From an uncultured Eubacteriales bacterium (GTDB lineage: Bacteria > Bacillota > Clostridia > Lachnospirales > Anaerotignaceae), in contig CAKQPE010000041.1 in NCBI GenBank assembly GCA_934256695.1, positions 1 to 15,554 of the forward strand: a stretch of DNA of 15,554 bases. Direction: 5' to 3'. The notes beneath the pieces are model-generated. The model ran no database searches. It saw only the letters and a list, made by a program, of their open reading frames with translations, and was not told the DNA's origin. The position numbers and the translations under genes were made by a program. Every line of letters starts with the position of its first letter. Within the stretch, counting starts at the first letter, position 1. Shown piece after piece: positions 1-6,351 of this stretch.

Positions 1-242
1 GTGCGGTCTTAAAGAGATTTTTGAAGGTGCAGGGAACTTTTTCGATAAAAAAGTTCCTGCAAATCCCACTTTTCCATCTGGAAAAAATTAAATTTAATCC
101 GTTTTGTTAAAACTTTGATTAAAGGATTTACCCCTCATCCGCTTCGCTTTGCTCAGCACCTTCTCCACAAGGGAGAAGGCTTTAAAACCCTTCCGTCAAA
201 CCTTCGGTTTGCCACCTTCCCTTTCAGGGACGGCTTTCGAGT
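1..242. repeat. Left composite intergenic repeat (modules A-B-C)
   Basis: This stretch has no credible gene. It is built of nested palindromes: GGGAACTTTTTC...AAAAAGTTCC (module A), TTTTCCATCTGGAAAA, a B module running from CCCCTCATCCGCTTCGC to a CTTCTCC...GGGAGAAGG hairpin, and a C module (184-240) starting ACCCTTCCGTCAA and containing CCCTTTCAGGG. Positions 1-172 are the inverted counterpart of about 4910-5080, and module C recurs in direct orientation at 4800-4852. The element touches the window edge, so its outer end may be cut. It resembles the REP/MITE-like spacer repeats common in gut Clostridia; no transposase is present. The 66-codon frame across it is only the repeat being read through. 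Confidence 0.85.
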
Positions 243-328
243 TGGCTTTCAGTTCGATAAATTTATATTTGTTTTACGTTTAAAATTAACCAATAAATGT
301 ATTTGCTATAGATAAACGGATTGAAATT

Positions 329-337
329 TGGTATAAT
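329..337 (+). promoter_or_regulatory. Extended -10 promoter for coaBC
   Basis: TGGTATAAT is a TG-N-TATAAT extended -10 box. No good -35 hexamer sits 16-18 bp upstream, which fits an extended -10 promoter. It lies 54 bp before the coaBC start, just inside the left repeat, so the repeat does not separate the gene from its promoter. Confidence 0.55.
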
Positions 338-391
338 AATTTATCAAATAGTTTCATTTTAATTTTAATTAATGTTAGGGTGATTTTTATT

Positions 392-1591
392 ATGCTTAAA
401 GGCAAAAATGTGCTTGTATGCGTTACAGGCGGAATTGCAGCATACAAGATGGCAAACTGTGTCAGTATGCTTGTAAAGCTTCATGCAAACGTAGATGTGC
501 TGATGACAAAAAATGCCACAAACTTTATTAATCCCATTGTTTTTGAAACACTTACTTCAAACAAGTGTACAATAGATACTTTTGACAGAAATTTCAAATT
601 TGATGTTGAACACATAGCTTTGGCTAAGAAGGCAGATGTATGTCTTGTTTCTCCGGCTACGGCAAATGTCATAGGAAAAATTGCAAACGGAATAGCCGAT
701 GATATGGTTACGACAACCGTTATGGCCTGTACATGCAAGGTTATAATTGCACCGGCTATGAATACGGCTATGTATAGAAATCCTATTGTTCAGAATAATT
801 TGGAAAAATTAAAAAATTACGGTTATGAGATAATAGCTCCGGCAACGGGACATCTTGCCTGTGGTGATGATGGTGAAGGAAAAATGCCGCCGGAAGAAGA
901 ATTGGTTGATTATGTACTTAAAGAAACGGCACACAAAAAAGACATGAAGGGACTGAAAGTAATAGTAAGTGCCGGCCCTACACAGGAGCCTATGGACCCC
1001 GTAAGATACATAACAAACCATTCCACAGGTAAAATGGGTTATGAGCTGGCAAAGGCTGCCGTAAGAAGGGGTGCAGAGGTCACTCTTGTAAGCGGAAAAA
1101 CAGACCTTCCACCTGTAAGGTTTGCCGAAAACGTAAATGTTGTAAGTGCAAACGATATGTTTGAGGCGTTTAAAACCAGATTTAGAGATTTTGACATAAT
1201 AATAAAAGCGGCTGCTGTTGCCGATTACAGACCAAAAGAAATAGCCGACAACAAGATAAAGAAAAAAGACGGAGAAATGTCAATAGAGCTTGTAAGAAAC
1301 CCCGATATTATAAAGTATATGGGTGAAAACAGGCGTGACGGTCAGTTTATATGCGGTTTTTCAATGGAAACAGAAAATATGATTGAAAACAGCAGGGCAA
1401 AAATAGCAAAGAAAAACATAGATATGATTGTTGCGAATAATCTTAAACAAAGTGGTGCCGGATTTGGTACGGATACAAACATAGTAACGATAATTACTAA
1501 TGATGAAACATTACAGCTTGAAAAAATGTCAAAGGAATTTGTATCAAACGAAATCTTAAATTTTATACTTAAAAAGACAAACAGGGTTTAA
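392..1591 (+). CDS. coaBC: Bifunctional phosphopantothenoylcysteine decarboxylase / phosphopantothenate-cysteine ligase
   Basis: Cytosolic bifunctional enzyme of coenzyme A synthesis: the CoaB half joins 4'-phosphopantothenate to cysteine using CTP, and the FMN-dependent CoaC half decarboxylates the product to 4'-phosphopantetheine. The N-terminal flavoprotein half (about 1-185) shows the catalytic His of VEHIA (H74), the PAMN motif (121-124) and the clamp cysteine in GHLACGDDGEGKM (C157). The C-terminal half shows ITNHSTGKMG (N209) and the KIKKK lysines (288-292). These match the positions known in the E. coli enzyme (H75, C158, N210, K289) almost residue for residue. Length (399 aa) is normal. 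I chose ATG 392 over the in-frame GTG 380 because AGGGTGA at 377-383 is then 8 bases upstream; the GTG lies inside that ribosome site. The next gene follows after 37 bp with no terminator, so co-transcription with gntR-1 is likely. Confidence 0.96.
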   Translation: MLKGKNVLVCVTGGIAAYKMANCVSMLVKLHANVDVLMTKNATNFINPIVFETLTSNKCTIDTFDRNFKFDVEHIALAKKADVCLVSPATANVIGKIANGIADDMVTTTVMACTCKVIIAPAMNTAMYRNPIVQNNLEKLKNYGYEIIAPATGHLACGDDGEGKMPPEEELVDYVLKETAHKKDMKGLKVIVSAGPTQEPMDPVRYITNHSTGKMGYELAKAAVRRGAEVTLVSGKTDLPPVRFAENVNVVSANDMFEAFKTRFRDFDIIIKAAAVADYRPKEIADNKIKKKDGEMSIELVRNPDIIKYMGENRRDGQFICGFSMETENMIENSRAKIAKKNIDMIVANNLKQSGAGFGTDTNIVTIITNDETLQLEKMSKEFVSNEILNFILKKTNRV

Positions 1592-1628
1592 ATTTGTGTT
1601 TTGAGGGTCAATAAGGAGGAGACTAATT

Positions 1629-2279
1629 TTGATAGAGAGAGTTACGCTAAAAATGCAGGCATATAACTACCTGAAAAAACAAATTATTGACGGAGAACTT
1701 AAACATGATGAGATTTATACAGAACAGGGATTTGCCGAAAAGCTGAATATTTCAAGAACTCCCGTAAGAGAGGCTGTTCTTCAGCTTGCACATGAGGATT
1801 TTGTTGCCATAAAACCAAACAAGGGATTTATTGTAAGAGAATATACAGAAAAGGAAATTAACGAGTACATACAGGTTCGTACAGCCATAGAAGGTTTCTG
1901 CGGAATGTATGCGGCAGATACGGCAGGCAGTAAAGAATGGAACACACTTATAAAAACTCTCGAAGCATCTATAGCACAGGAGTATGAAATGACACAAAAG
2001 GGTACAACAAGCCATGAATTTATGGAAATGGATTTTAACTTTCATCTTGCTATTGTTAAGTACAGCAACAACAGTCAGATGCTCAGTCTTTTTAACGATA
2101 TGAGAAACCGTGTTGACAGAATAGGTGTTAAAACATTTTCTTCAGGTGGTTCTATACTTAATGCTTACAATGAACATCTGGAAATATACGAAGCCATAAA
2201 AAGCGGAAAACGCGGAGAGATATATAGAGCTATAGAAGGACATTTAGATAAGTACAGAGATGTATTAAACAAAAGTTAA
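1629..2279 (+). CDS. GntR family regulator, FCD (FadR) subfamily, copy 1
   Basis: DNA-binding regulator with an N-terminal winged helix (about 8-72; recognition region ISRTPVREAVLQLA) and a C-terminal FCD ligand domain (about 77-210). The FCD metal site is complete: D135, H139 (MDFNFH), H183 and H205. Regulators of this subfamily usually sense sugar acids or other small carboxylates. Length (216 aa) is usual. The start is TTG, 9 bases after AAGGAGGA (1613-1620); the next in-frame ATG (1653) would remove helix 1 residues and has no ribosome site. It lies 37 bp after coaBC with no visible promoter of its own and ends in a strong terminator, so it appears to ride on the coaBC transcript, an odd pairing of a housekeeping gene and a catabolic-type regulator. 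It is clearly paralogous to the next gene. Its ligand cannot be read from sequence. Confidence 0.9.
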   Translation: MIERVTLKMQAYNYLKKQIIDGELKHDEIYTEQGFAEKLNISRTPVREAVLQLAHEDFVAIKPNKGFIVREYTEKEINEYIQVRTAIEGFCGMYAADTAGSKEWNTLIKTLEASIAQEYEMTQKGTTSHEFMEMDFNFHLAIVKYSNNSQMLSLFNDMRNRVDRIGVKTFSSGGSILNAYNEHLEIYEAIKSGKRGEIYRAIEGHLDKYRDVLNKS

Positions 2280-2290
2280 TATGAAAATAC

Positions 2291-2332
2291 AAAAGCAGTT
2301 TGGATTTGCACAAATTCAGACTGCTTTTTTTG
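2291..2332 (+). terminator. Intrinsic terminator after gntR copy 1
   Basis: AAAGCAGTTTGGATTTG pairs with CAAATTCAGACTGCTTT (two mismatched or wobble positions) around a very short loop, followed directly by a T7 run. It separates the coaBC-gntR-1 transcript from gntR-2. Confidence 0.85.
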
Positions 2333-2345
2333 TGAAAACGGTGTA

Positions 2346-2374
2346 TTGATACAAGAAATCAAAACTGGTATACT
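2346..2374 (+). promoter_or_regulatory. Sigma-A promoter of gntR copy 2
   Basis: TTGATA (2346-2351), a 17-bp spacer, then TATACT (2369-2374). It lies right behind the upstream terminator and 23 bp before the chosen start. This promoter also shows that the in-frame TTG at 2346 cannot be the start codon, since it is the -35 box. Confidence 0.75.
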
Positions 2375-2383
2375 ACGTACCAG
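2365..2383. promoter_or_regulatory. Candidate GntR operator over the -10 box
   Basis: CTGGTATACTACGTACCAG: perfect 6-bp arms CTGGTA/TACCAG around TACTACG. The left arm overlaps the TATACT -10 hexamer, the classic place for a repressor site. FadR-type GntR proteins bind short palindromes with GT...AC cores, which this has. Autoregulation by the adjacent GntR protein is inferred. Confidence 0.6.
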
Positions 2384-2396
2384 AAAGGAGAAAGCT

Positions 2397-3026
2397 ATGT
2401 TTGAAAAAGCAACTTATAAAGAGCAGGCGTATAATTATTTGCTTGATTTAATATTGAAAAACGGTCTTGAAGAAGGCAAGGTTTATTCGGAAAGATATTT
2501 TGCCGAGGTAATGGGTATATCACGTACACCTGTAAGGGAGGCAATACTGCACCTTGCACAGGAAGGATATATAACCATACAGTCCAACAGAGGAATACAG
2601 ATCAAAGAACTTTCCAATGAAGAAATAAAAGATATTTTGCAGATGAGAGAAGCAATAGAGGGATTTTGTGCCGAATACGCCGCAGAACGAAAAGATGAAA
2701 ACCGAGAGCTTATAGGTGTACTTAAAAAATATATTGCCGAAGAAGAAAACAACCTAAGCCATGAGGAATTTATAAAAAACGATATAGAGTTTCATACAAA
2801 GATAGTGGATTTTTGCAGAAACAAAATAATGAAGGAAGCTTTTATTAATTTGCGAAATCAGATAAACCGTATAGGGCTTAAATCCTTTGACAATGAAGAA
2901 AGAATATGCGAAACATTGAAGGAGCACAAGGCTATAGTTAATGCTGTAGAAAAAGGCGATGCGGCCCTTGCAAAGGCAGCGGTAAAAAAACATTTGCAAA
3001 GCTGTCTTGCGGTAATGACAGAGTGA
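2397..3026 (+). CDS. GntR family regulator, FCD (FadR) subfamily, copy 2
   Basis: Second FadR-type regulator, 209 aa from ATG 2397, which follows AAAGGAG by 6-7 bases; longer in-frame starts run through the promoter and operator and are rejected. The N-terminal winged helix holds ISRTPVREAILHLAQEG, almost the same as ISRTPVREAVLQLAHED in copy 1, and both FCD domains share the phrase AIEGFC. FCD metal ligands are D129, H133, H177 and H199. The two genes are an obvious tandem duplication that has diverged mainly in the ligand domain. A palindrome overlaps this gene's -10 box, suggesting autorepression relieved by a metabolite. The adjacent enolase-superfamily gene on the same strand is the most natural target, and the known role of this subfamily in sugar-acid catabolism fits, but the effector is unknown. 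Confidence 0.92.
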   Translation: MFEKATYKEQAYNYLLDLILKNGLEEGKVYSERYFAEVMGISRTPVREAILHLAQEGYITIQSNRGIQIKELSNEEIKDILQMREAIEGFCAEYAAERKDENRELIGVLKKYIAEEENNLSHEEFIKNDIEFHTKIVDFCRNKIMKEAFINLRNQINRIGLKSFDNEERICETLKEHKAIVNAVEKGDAALAKAAVKKHLQSCLAVMTE

Positions 3027-3029
3027 TTT

Positions 3030-3153
3030 AAAACCGTGGGAGTTCACCCCACACCACGAAGAAAACGGGGCGGTCGCAGACCGTTTTTGCAAAGGGGAAT
3101 TTCATGACCAAGAAGGTTTGTAGGTTATTGGGGCAAAGCCCCAAGGTTTTATG
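3030..3153. repeat. Inverted pair of short GC-core hairpin repeats
   Basis: The left unit (AAAACCGTGGGAGTTCACC, then CCAC) and the right unit (TTGGGGCAAAGCCCCAAGG then TTTTAT) are inverted relatives: the reverse complement of the right unit begins ATAAAACCTTGGGGC. Each core is a hairpin (GTGGG/CCCAC; TTGGGGC/GCCCCAA). The pair brackets a further hairpin at 3071-3083 and fills the spacer between gntR-2 and the dehydratase gene. Same family as the units near 5252-5320, 12590 and 12925. Confidence 0.75.
3069..3088 (+). terminator. Possible intrinsic terminator inside the repeat pair
   Basis: CGGTC-GCA-GACCG followed by T5, with an alternative longer pairing of AAAACGG upstream to CCGTTTT. The stem is short, so readthrough from gntR-2 into the dehydratase gene remains possible. 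Confidence 0.45.
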
Positions 3154-3169
3154 ATAAGGAGGGTTTTTA

Positions 3170-4387
3170 ATGAAGATTACAGCAGTAGAAACAATTCAGC
3201 TTCCGGCATATCCGAGACATCTTTGGGTTATGGTACATACAGACGAAGGCATAACAGGCATAGGTGAGGCTACGGACAAAGTGGAGCTTACAAAAACAGC
3301 GGTACATAACTTCTGTGCCGAAATTATACTGGGTGAAAATCCTCTTAACAACGAAAAGTTATGGGCTATGATGTACGACAGTGCTAACTACACAGGTTAT
3401 ATGGGTGCGGAAATGCGTGCAATGGGTGCTATAGACATGGCTCTGTGGGATATTAAAGGAAAAGCGGCAAATATGCCGGTATATAACCTTCTGGGAGGAA
3501 AAACACAGGATAGCCTTAAAGTATACAATACCTGTATAAGCTACGGAAACATACGAGACAGAGAGTGGTTTATGGAAGATGCCGGCGGGCTTGCTCAGGA
3601 TTTGCTTGAAAGCGGAATTAAGGCAATGAAAATTTGGCCTTTGGACAGTCTTTCAACAAAATACAACGGACAATATGTTACAAGAGAGGATATAAGAAGG
3701 GGACTTCTGCCTTTCAAAAAAATACGTGACGCCGTAGGAGACAAAATGGAAATTGCCCTTGAGTGCCATTCAAGATGGAATCTTCCTATGGCAGTAAGAG
3801 TTGCGGAAGAAGTGGAACAGTATGACCCTATGTGGTTTGAGGACCCTATTCCTGTAGACAACATTACATGCTTTGCAAATTTACGAAAGAAAACAAAGCT
3901 GCCTATACTTGCCAGCGAAAGACTTGTTACCAAATATCAGTTTAGAGAGTTGTTTGAAAAAGACGCCTGTGACATAGCGATGTTTGACGTAAGCTACTGC
4001 GGAGGCATTACAGAGTGCAAGAAGATAGCGGGAATGGCTGACGCTTATCATTTGCCTGTAACAACACACAACTGCGGCTCACCTGTAATGACAATGGTAG
4101 TGGCACATCTTATGATAAGCTGCCCTAACACAAACGGTATTGAAACAGTGCGTTCGCTTTACAAAACATTTGATATTACAGATGCAAAGGTTGATATACG
4201 TGACGGACATATTTATTTAAGTGACAGACCCGGCCTTGGAATTAATCTTCTTGATGAAGTATATAACGCAAAAGATACTATACACACAGTAACAAAAGAA
4301 GTAAGACATGACCAGATGTTTGCCGTAACAGGCGATCCTTGGGCACAGTCGCCGGGAGATGACAAAGCCGGTATTATTCAGGCATAA
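3170..4387 (+). CDS. Mandelate racemase/muconate lactonizing family enzyme (probable sugar-acid dehydratase)
   Basis: Enolase-superfamily enzyme of 405 aa, the normal length. The N-terminal capping domain (about 1-120) precedes the TIM barrel. Metal ligands expected on successive strands are visible as E198 (IALECH), E224 (MWFEDPIP) and E250 (LASER). The general-base dyad of the mandelate racemase subgroup is present as D273 (MFDVSYCGG) and H300 (VTTHN), with E325 (GIETVR) and K151/K154 (IKAMKIWP). This places it in the MR subgroup, whose members remove the alpha proton of sugar acids, most often as dehydratases. The substrate is not readable: galactonate-, mannonate- or tartrate-type acids are all possible. 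The start follows AAGGAGG by about 7 bases. Two FCD-type GntR regulators just upstream fit a sugar-acid role, but no kinase, aldolase or transporter is next to it, so the pathway is incomplete here. Confidence 0.88.
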   Translation: MKITAVETIQLPAYPRHLWVMVHTDEGITGIGEATDKVELTKTAVHNFCAEIILGENPLNNEKLWAMMYDSANYTGYMGAEMRAMGAIDMALWDIKGKAANMPVYNLLGGKTQDSLKVYNTCISYGNIRDREWFMEDAGGLAQDLLESGIKAMKIWPLDSLSTKYNGQYVTREDIRRGLLPFKKIRDAVGDKMEIALECHSRWNLPMAVRVAEEVEQYDPMWFEDPIPVDNITCFANLRKKTKLPILASERLVTKYQFRELFEKDACDIAMFDVSYCGGITECKKIAGMADAYHLPVTTHNCGSPVMTMVVAHLMISCPNTNGIETVRSLYKTFDITDAKVDIRDGHIYLSDRPGLGINLLDEVYNAKDTIHTVTKEVRHDQMFAVTGDPWAQSPGDDKAGIIQA

Positions 4388-4421
4388 AAGTAATATTTAT
4401 TTTTCCAAAGACTGCAAGTAT

Positions 4422-4450
4422 TTGACTTTTACACCGGTGTTATGTAAAAT
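4422..4450 (+). promoter_or_regulatory. Sigma-A promoter with a palindrome in the spacer
   Basis: TTGACT (4422-4427), 17 bp, TAAAAT (4445-4450). The spacer holds the perfect 10-bp palindrome ACACCGGTGT (4431-4440), GC-rich against an AT-rich background and well placed to bind a repressor. It drives the small membrane protein gene at 4500. Confidence 0.6.
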
Positions 4451-4499
4451 ATAATTAGTGTAAAGTTGGTTTTTCCTGTGTGGCATTGGAGGAATAAAA

Positions 4500-4700
4500 A
4501 TGGACGATAAAGAATTTAAACGCATGAATATGTATAACCAGAGAATAAATGAGGTAAACAACGAAAAATACAGCAAGTATAAAGTAAAAAAGAACGAAAA
4601 AGAGCCTAAAACAGCTATATGGTGGGCTATTATGATGTTCTGTGTGGTTTACGGAATACAGGTTGTTTACAACAATATTCTTCTTAACGGCGGATTATAA
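4500..4700 (+). CDS. Small single-helix membrane protein, function unknown
   Basis: 66 aa with its own promoter, an excellent ribosome site (GGAGGA, 6 bases before ATG) and a strong terminator, so a real, single-gene transcription unit. Residues 1-37 are very polar and basic (KYSKYKVKKNEKEPK); residues 38-57 form one hydrophobic segment (AIWWAIMMFCVVYGIQVVY); the tail is only about nine residues. By the positive-inside rule the long charged N-terminus should be cytoplasmic. I do not recognise the family and no enzyme motif is present. The GC-rich palindrome in its promoter hints at dedicated regulation. It could be a small stress or membrane-associated peptide; nothing in the neighbouring genes says more. 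Confidence 0.75.
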   Translation: MDDKEFKRMNMYNQRINEVNNEKYSKYKVKKNEKEPKTAIWWAIMMFCVVYGIQVVYNNILLNGGL

Positions 4701-4710
4701 AAATAAGTTT

Positions 4711-4752
4711 AAAAAGCCTGTGTTGGGAATAATTCTCAATACAGGCTTTTTT
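4711..4752 (+). terminator. Intrinsic terminator after the small membrane protein
   Basis: AAAAAGCCTGTGTTGGGA pairs with TCTCAATACAGGCTTTTTT around AATAAT, then a T run. The arms pair well, with minor mismatches near the loop. Confidence 0.88.
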
Positions 4753-4795
4753 GGTGCAAGGATTAATTATATGCTAAATATAAATTTATCGTTGG

Positions 4796-5080
4796 TTTAA
4801 ACCCTTCCGTCAAGCTACGCTTGCCACCTTCCCTTTCAGGGACGGCTTTCGAGTTTGGAAGGCTCCCATGAAAGGGGAGCTGTCACGCAGTGACTGATGG
4901 GTTTGCCTTCTCCCAGGGAGAAGGTGCTGAGCCACAGGCGAAGCGGATGAGGGGAAAATCATTTAAGCAAAGTTTTGATAAAGCAAATTAAATTTAACTT
5001 TTTCCAGATGGAAAAGTGGGGTTTGCAGGAACTTTTTTAAAAAAGTTCCCTGCACCCTCAAAAACTCTTTAAGACCGCAC
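4796..5080. repeat. Right composite intergenic repeat (modules C-D-B'-A')
   Basis: Order on the plus strand: C (4800-4852, same direction as the left copy), D (about 4858-4904: a GGCTCCC...GGGGAGC hairpin plus GTCACGCAGTGAC), B' (4905-4955, CCTTCTCCCAGGGAGAAGG hairpin) and A' (4956-5080), the last two inverted relative to the left copy. A' carries GGAACTTTTTTAAAAAAGTT and ends AAGACCGCAC, the exact reverse complement of bases 1-10. The left copy lacks D. Together the pair encloses 392-4700. No reading frame here is credible as a gene. Confidence 0.88.
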
Positions 5081-5147
5081 ATTCCATGTGCCTCCGGAAA
5101 TAGGCTCTGCAATGTTTACGGCAACAGATACAGGATTTACGTTTTAA
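5073..5147 (+). pseudogene. Possible 3' remnant of a protein gene next to the repeat
   Basis: Read in one frame, the 60 bases before TAA at 5145-5147 give HVPPEIGSAMFTATDTGFTF, which has normal composition and codon choice for this genome, while an in-frame stop lies just upstream (5070-5072) inside repeat sequence. This looks like the tail of a gene whose body was removed when the repeat arrived. I do not recognise the parent protein. It may also be chance; GCACAT-TCC-ATGTGC (5077-5091) at the junction could instead belong to the repeat. Confidence 0.25.
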
Positions 5148-5226
5148 AATCAATGCCAGAGAGATTTTATTCTGCAAAGTTTTAGAAAATCAAAATCTTA
5201 ATAACATAACTTATAATTTTCTCTCG

Positions 5227-5249
5227 AAAACGCAATGTAATTGCATTTT
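5227..5249 (-). terminator. Weak terminator-like hairpin after the ATP-grasp gene
   Basis: On the minus strand AAAATGCAAT-TAC-ATTGCGTTTT forms a 10-bp stem (one G-U pair) 15 bases past the stop codon. The T run is part of the stem, so strength is uncertain. Confidence 0.45.
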
Positions 5250-5251
5250 AC

Positions 5252-5318
5252 CAAAAGTTTTACTCAATTTTTTTCAAAAAAATTGTCAGGGTTTTGGGGT
5301 GAAACCCCAAGGCCTTTA
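5252..5318 (-). repeat. GC-core hairpin repeat overlapping the ATP-grasp 3' end
   Basis: The minus strand reads AAGGCCTTGGGGTTTCACCC, then CCAAAACCCTG, an AATTTTTTTGAAAAAAATT palindrome, and AAAACTTTTGGT. Unit for unit this matches 12590-12652 on the plus strand (CCGTGGGACTCTGTCCCAC, ACCCTG, GAACTTTTGGAAAAGTTC, AAAACTTTTAGT). It provides the last codons and stop of the overlapping gene. Confidence 0.8.
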
Positions 5319-6214
5319 TTATTTTCAATCTGTTTTTTTATGTTTCGGCAGATTATGTTCATTGGGTTTTCGAGACCAAGGTCGGTATAGGCTTGGGTGT
5401 AGTTAAGTCCCGGCATACCGTTGGATTCGCAGAAATAAAATCTGTTGTCAGAGCCGAAAAGAAAATCTATGCTGCCTAAGTTTATATCCAAAAGAGCGGC
5501 AAGTTTTTCTGCTGCCGTAATAAGTCCTGTATCTGCCGGAAAAGGTGTTATTTTTCCGCCTTGTGCAACATTTGATGTGAAGCCTTCGGAAGATGAACGT
5601 ATAAAAGATGTAATATATTTTCCGCCGCAGATAATAAAACGCAGGTCTTTTCCGTAAGATGATTTTATATATTCCTGAAAAATTATATCATCATTGAAAT
5701 TTTTTTTGAGAAATTCGGCTTTTGTTATGGCCTCGGAGAAATTATCGGCTGTTTCCACACCCATTCCCTTACTGCCGTTTATTATTTTTACCACAAGAGG
5801 AAAGCCTGTGGTTTCTTTCAAAATATTTTTGGTAATATTTTTGCTGTAAAGAACGGTTTTCGGAAGTAATATTTCCGGAAGATGCTGCTTTATTTTTATA
5901 AATGTTTTAAGTTTATCCCTTGCCAGAGTAAGACAAGATGAGCTGTTTATGCATAAAACACCCATGCTTTCAAGCATTTGGGTTACATAAAGGTTATGGC
6001 TGTCCATATTGCCGAAATATGCCGATATTACGGCATCGGGCAGAGATTGTTTAACACCGTTTATATAAATACAGCTTTTATCCGAAAGCGATATATTGAT
6101 ATCATCAGCCATTATTTTTTGTAATTTAAGGCCGTTATCGTTAAAAGCTTTACAAAAAAGGTCTATGTCTTTAAGTTTTGAACTTTTTTCGCCTAAAAGA
6201 ATAAATATTTTCAT
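5264..6214 (-). CDS. RimK-like ATP-grasp ligase
   Basis: 316-aa ATP-grasp enzyme of the RimK/glutamate-ligase type, which activates a carboxylate as acyl phosphate and joins it to an amine. Seen: an N-terminal Rossmann-like region (1-~100), the lysine and glycine loop VVKIINGSKGMGV (~142-153), QEYI (180-183), DLRF (190-193), the R...FTSN segment ending N215, SID (D250), and the Mg-ATP motif ESNGMPGL (E263, N265). Start ATG 6214 has GGAGG 6 bases upstream; the longer form from 6247 has no ribosome site. The final ~17 residues (from about 300) are encoded by an intergenic repeat, so the native protein probably ended near residue 300 and the tail is an added read-through. It stands alone on the minus strand, divergent from the GH3 gene across 137 bp. 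Substrates are unknown: ribosomal-protein, cofactor or peptide tailoring are all open. Confidence 0.85.
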   Translation of the reverse strand: MKIFILLGEKSSKLKDIDLFCKAFNDNGLKLQKIMADDINISLSDKSCIYINGVKQSLPDAVISAYFGNMDSHNLYVTQMLESMGVLCINSSSCLTLARDKLKTFIKIKQHLPEILLPKTVLYSKNITKNILKETTGFPLVVKIINGSKGMGVETADNFSEAITKAEFLKKNFNDDIIFQEYIKSSYGKDLRFIICGGKYITSFIRSSSEGFTSNVAQGGKITPFPADTGLITAAEKLAALLDINLGSIDFLFGSDNRFYFCESNGMPGLNYTQAYTDLGLENPMNIICRNIKKQIENNKGLGVSPQNPDNFFEKN

Positions 6215-6237
6215 AATGTTCCTCCGTTTACAAATAG

Positions 6238-6265
6238 ATTTTATCATTAAGACAAATGTTGTAAA
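6238..6265 (-). promoter_or_regulatory. Candidate promoter of the ATP-grasp gene
   Basis: On the minus strand TTTACA (6265-6260), 16 bp, TAAAAT (6243-6238), 23 bp before the start codon. Confidence 0.45.
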
Positions 6266-6295
6266 GTTCTAAATTACAAACAATGGCTGTTTTGT

Positions 6296-6324
6296 TTGCA
6301 AAGGGCTATATACTAATGTATTAT
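6296..6324 (+). promoter_or_regulatory. Candidate promoter of the GH3 gene
   Basis: TTGCAA (6296-6301), 17 bp, TATTAT (6319-6324), 27 bp before ATG 6352. It argues against the longer in-frame start at 6283. Confidence 0.45.
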
Positions 6325-6351
6325 AGTCTGCAAAAGGAGTTGTGTGTGTTT

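Noticed and set aside
115..315. Open frame of 66 codons at the left end
   Set aside because: It is the composite repeat read in one frame; the same modules occur elsewhere in non-coding DNA, and there is no ribosome site.
1..5080. CRISPR array or insertion sequence at the composite repeats
   Set aside because: Repeats are not regularly spaced with unique spacers, and no transposase or cas gene is in the window.
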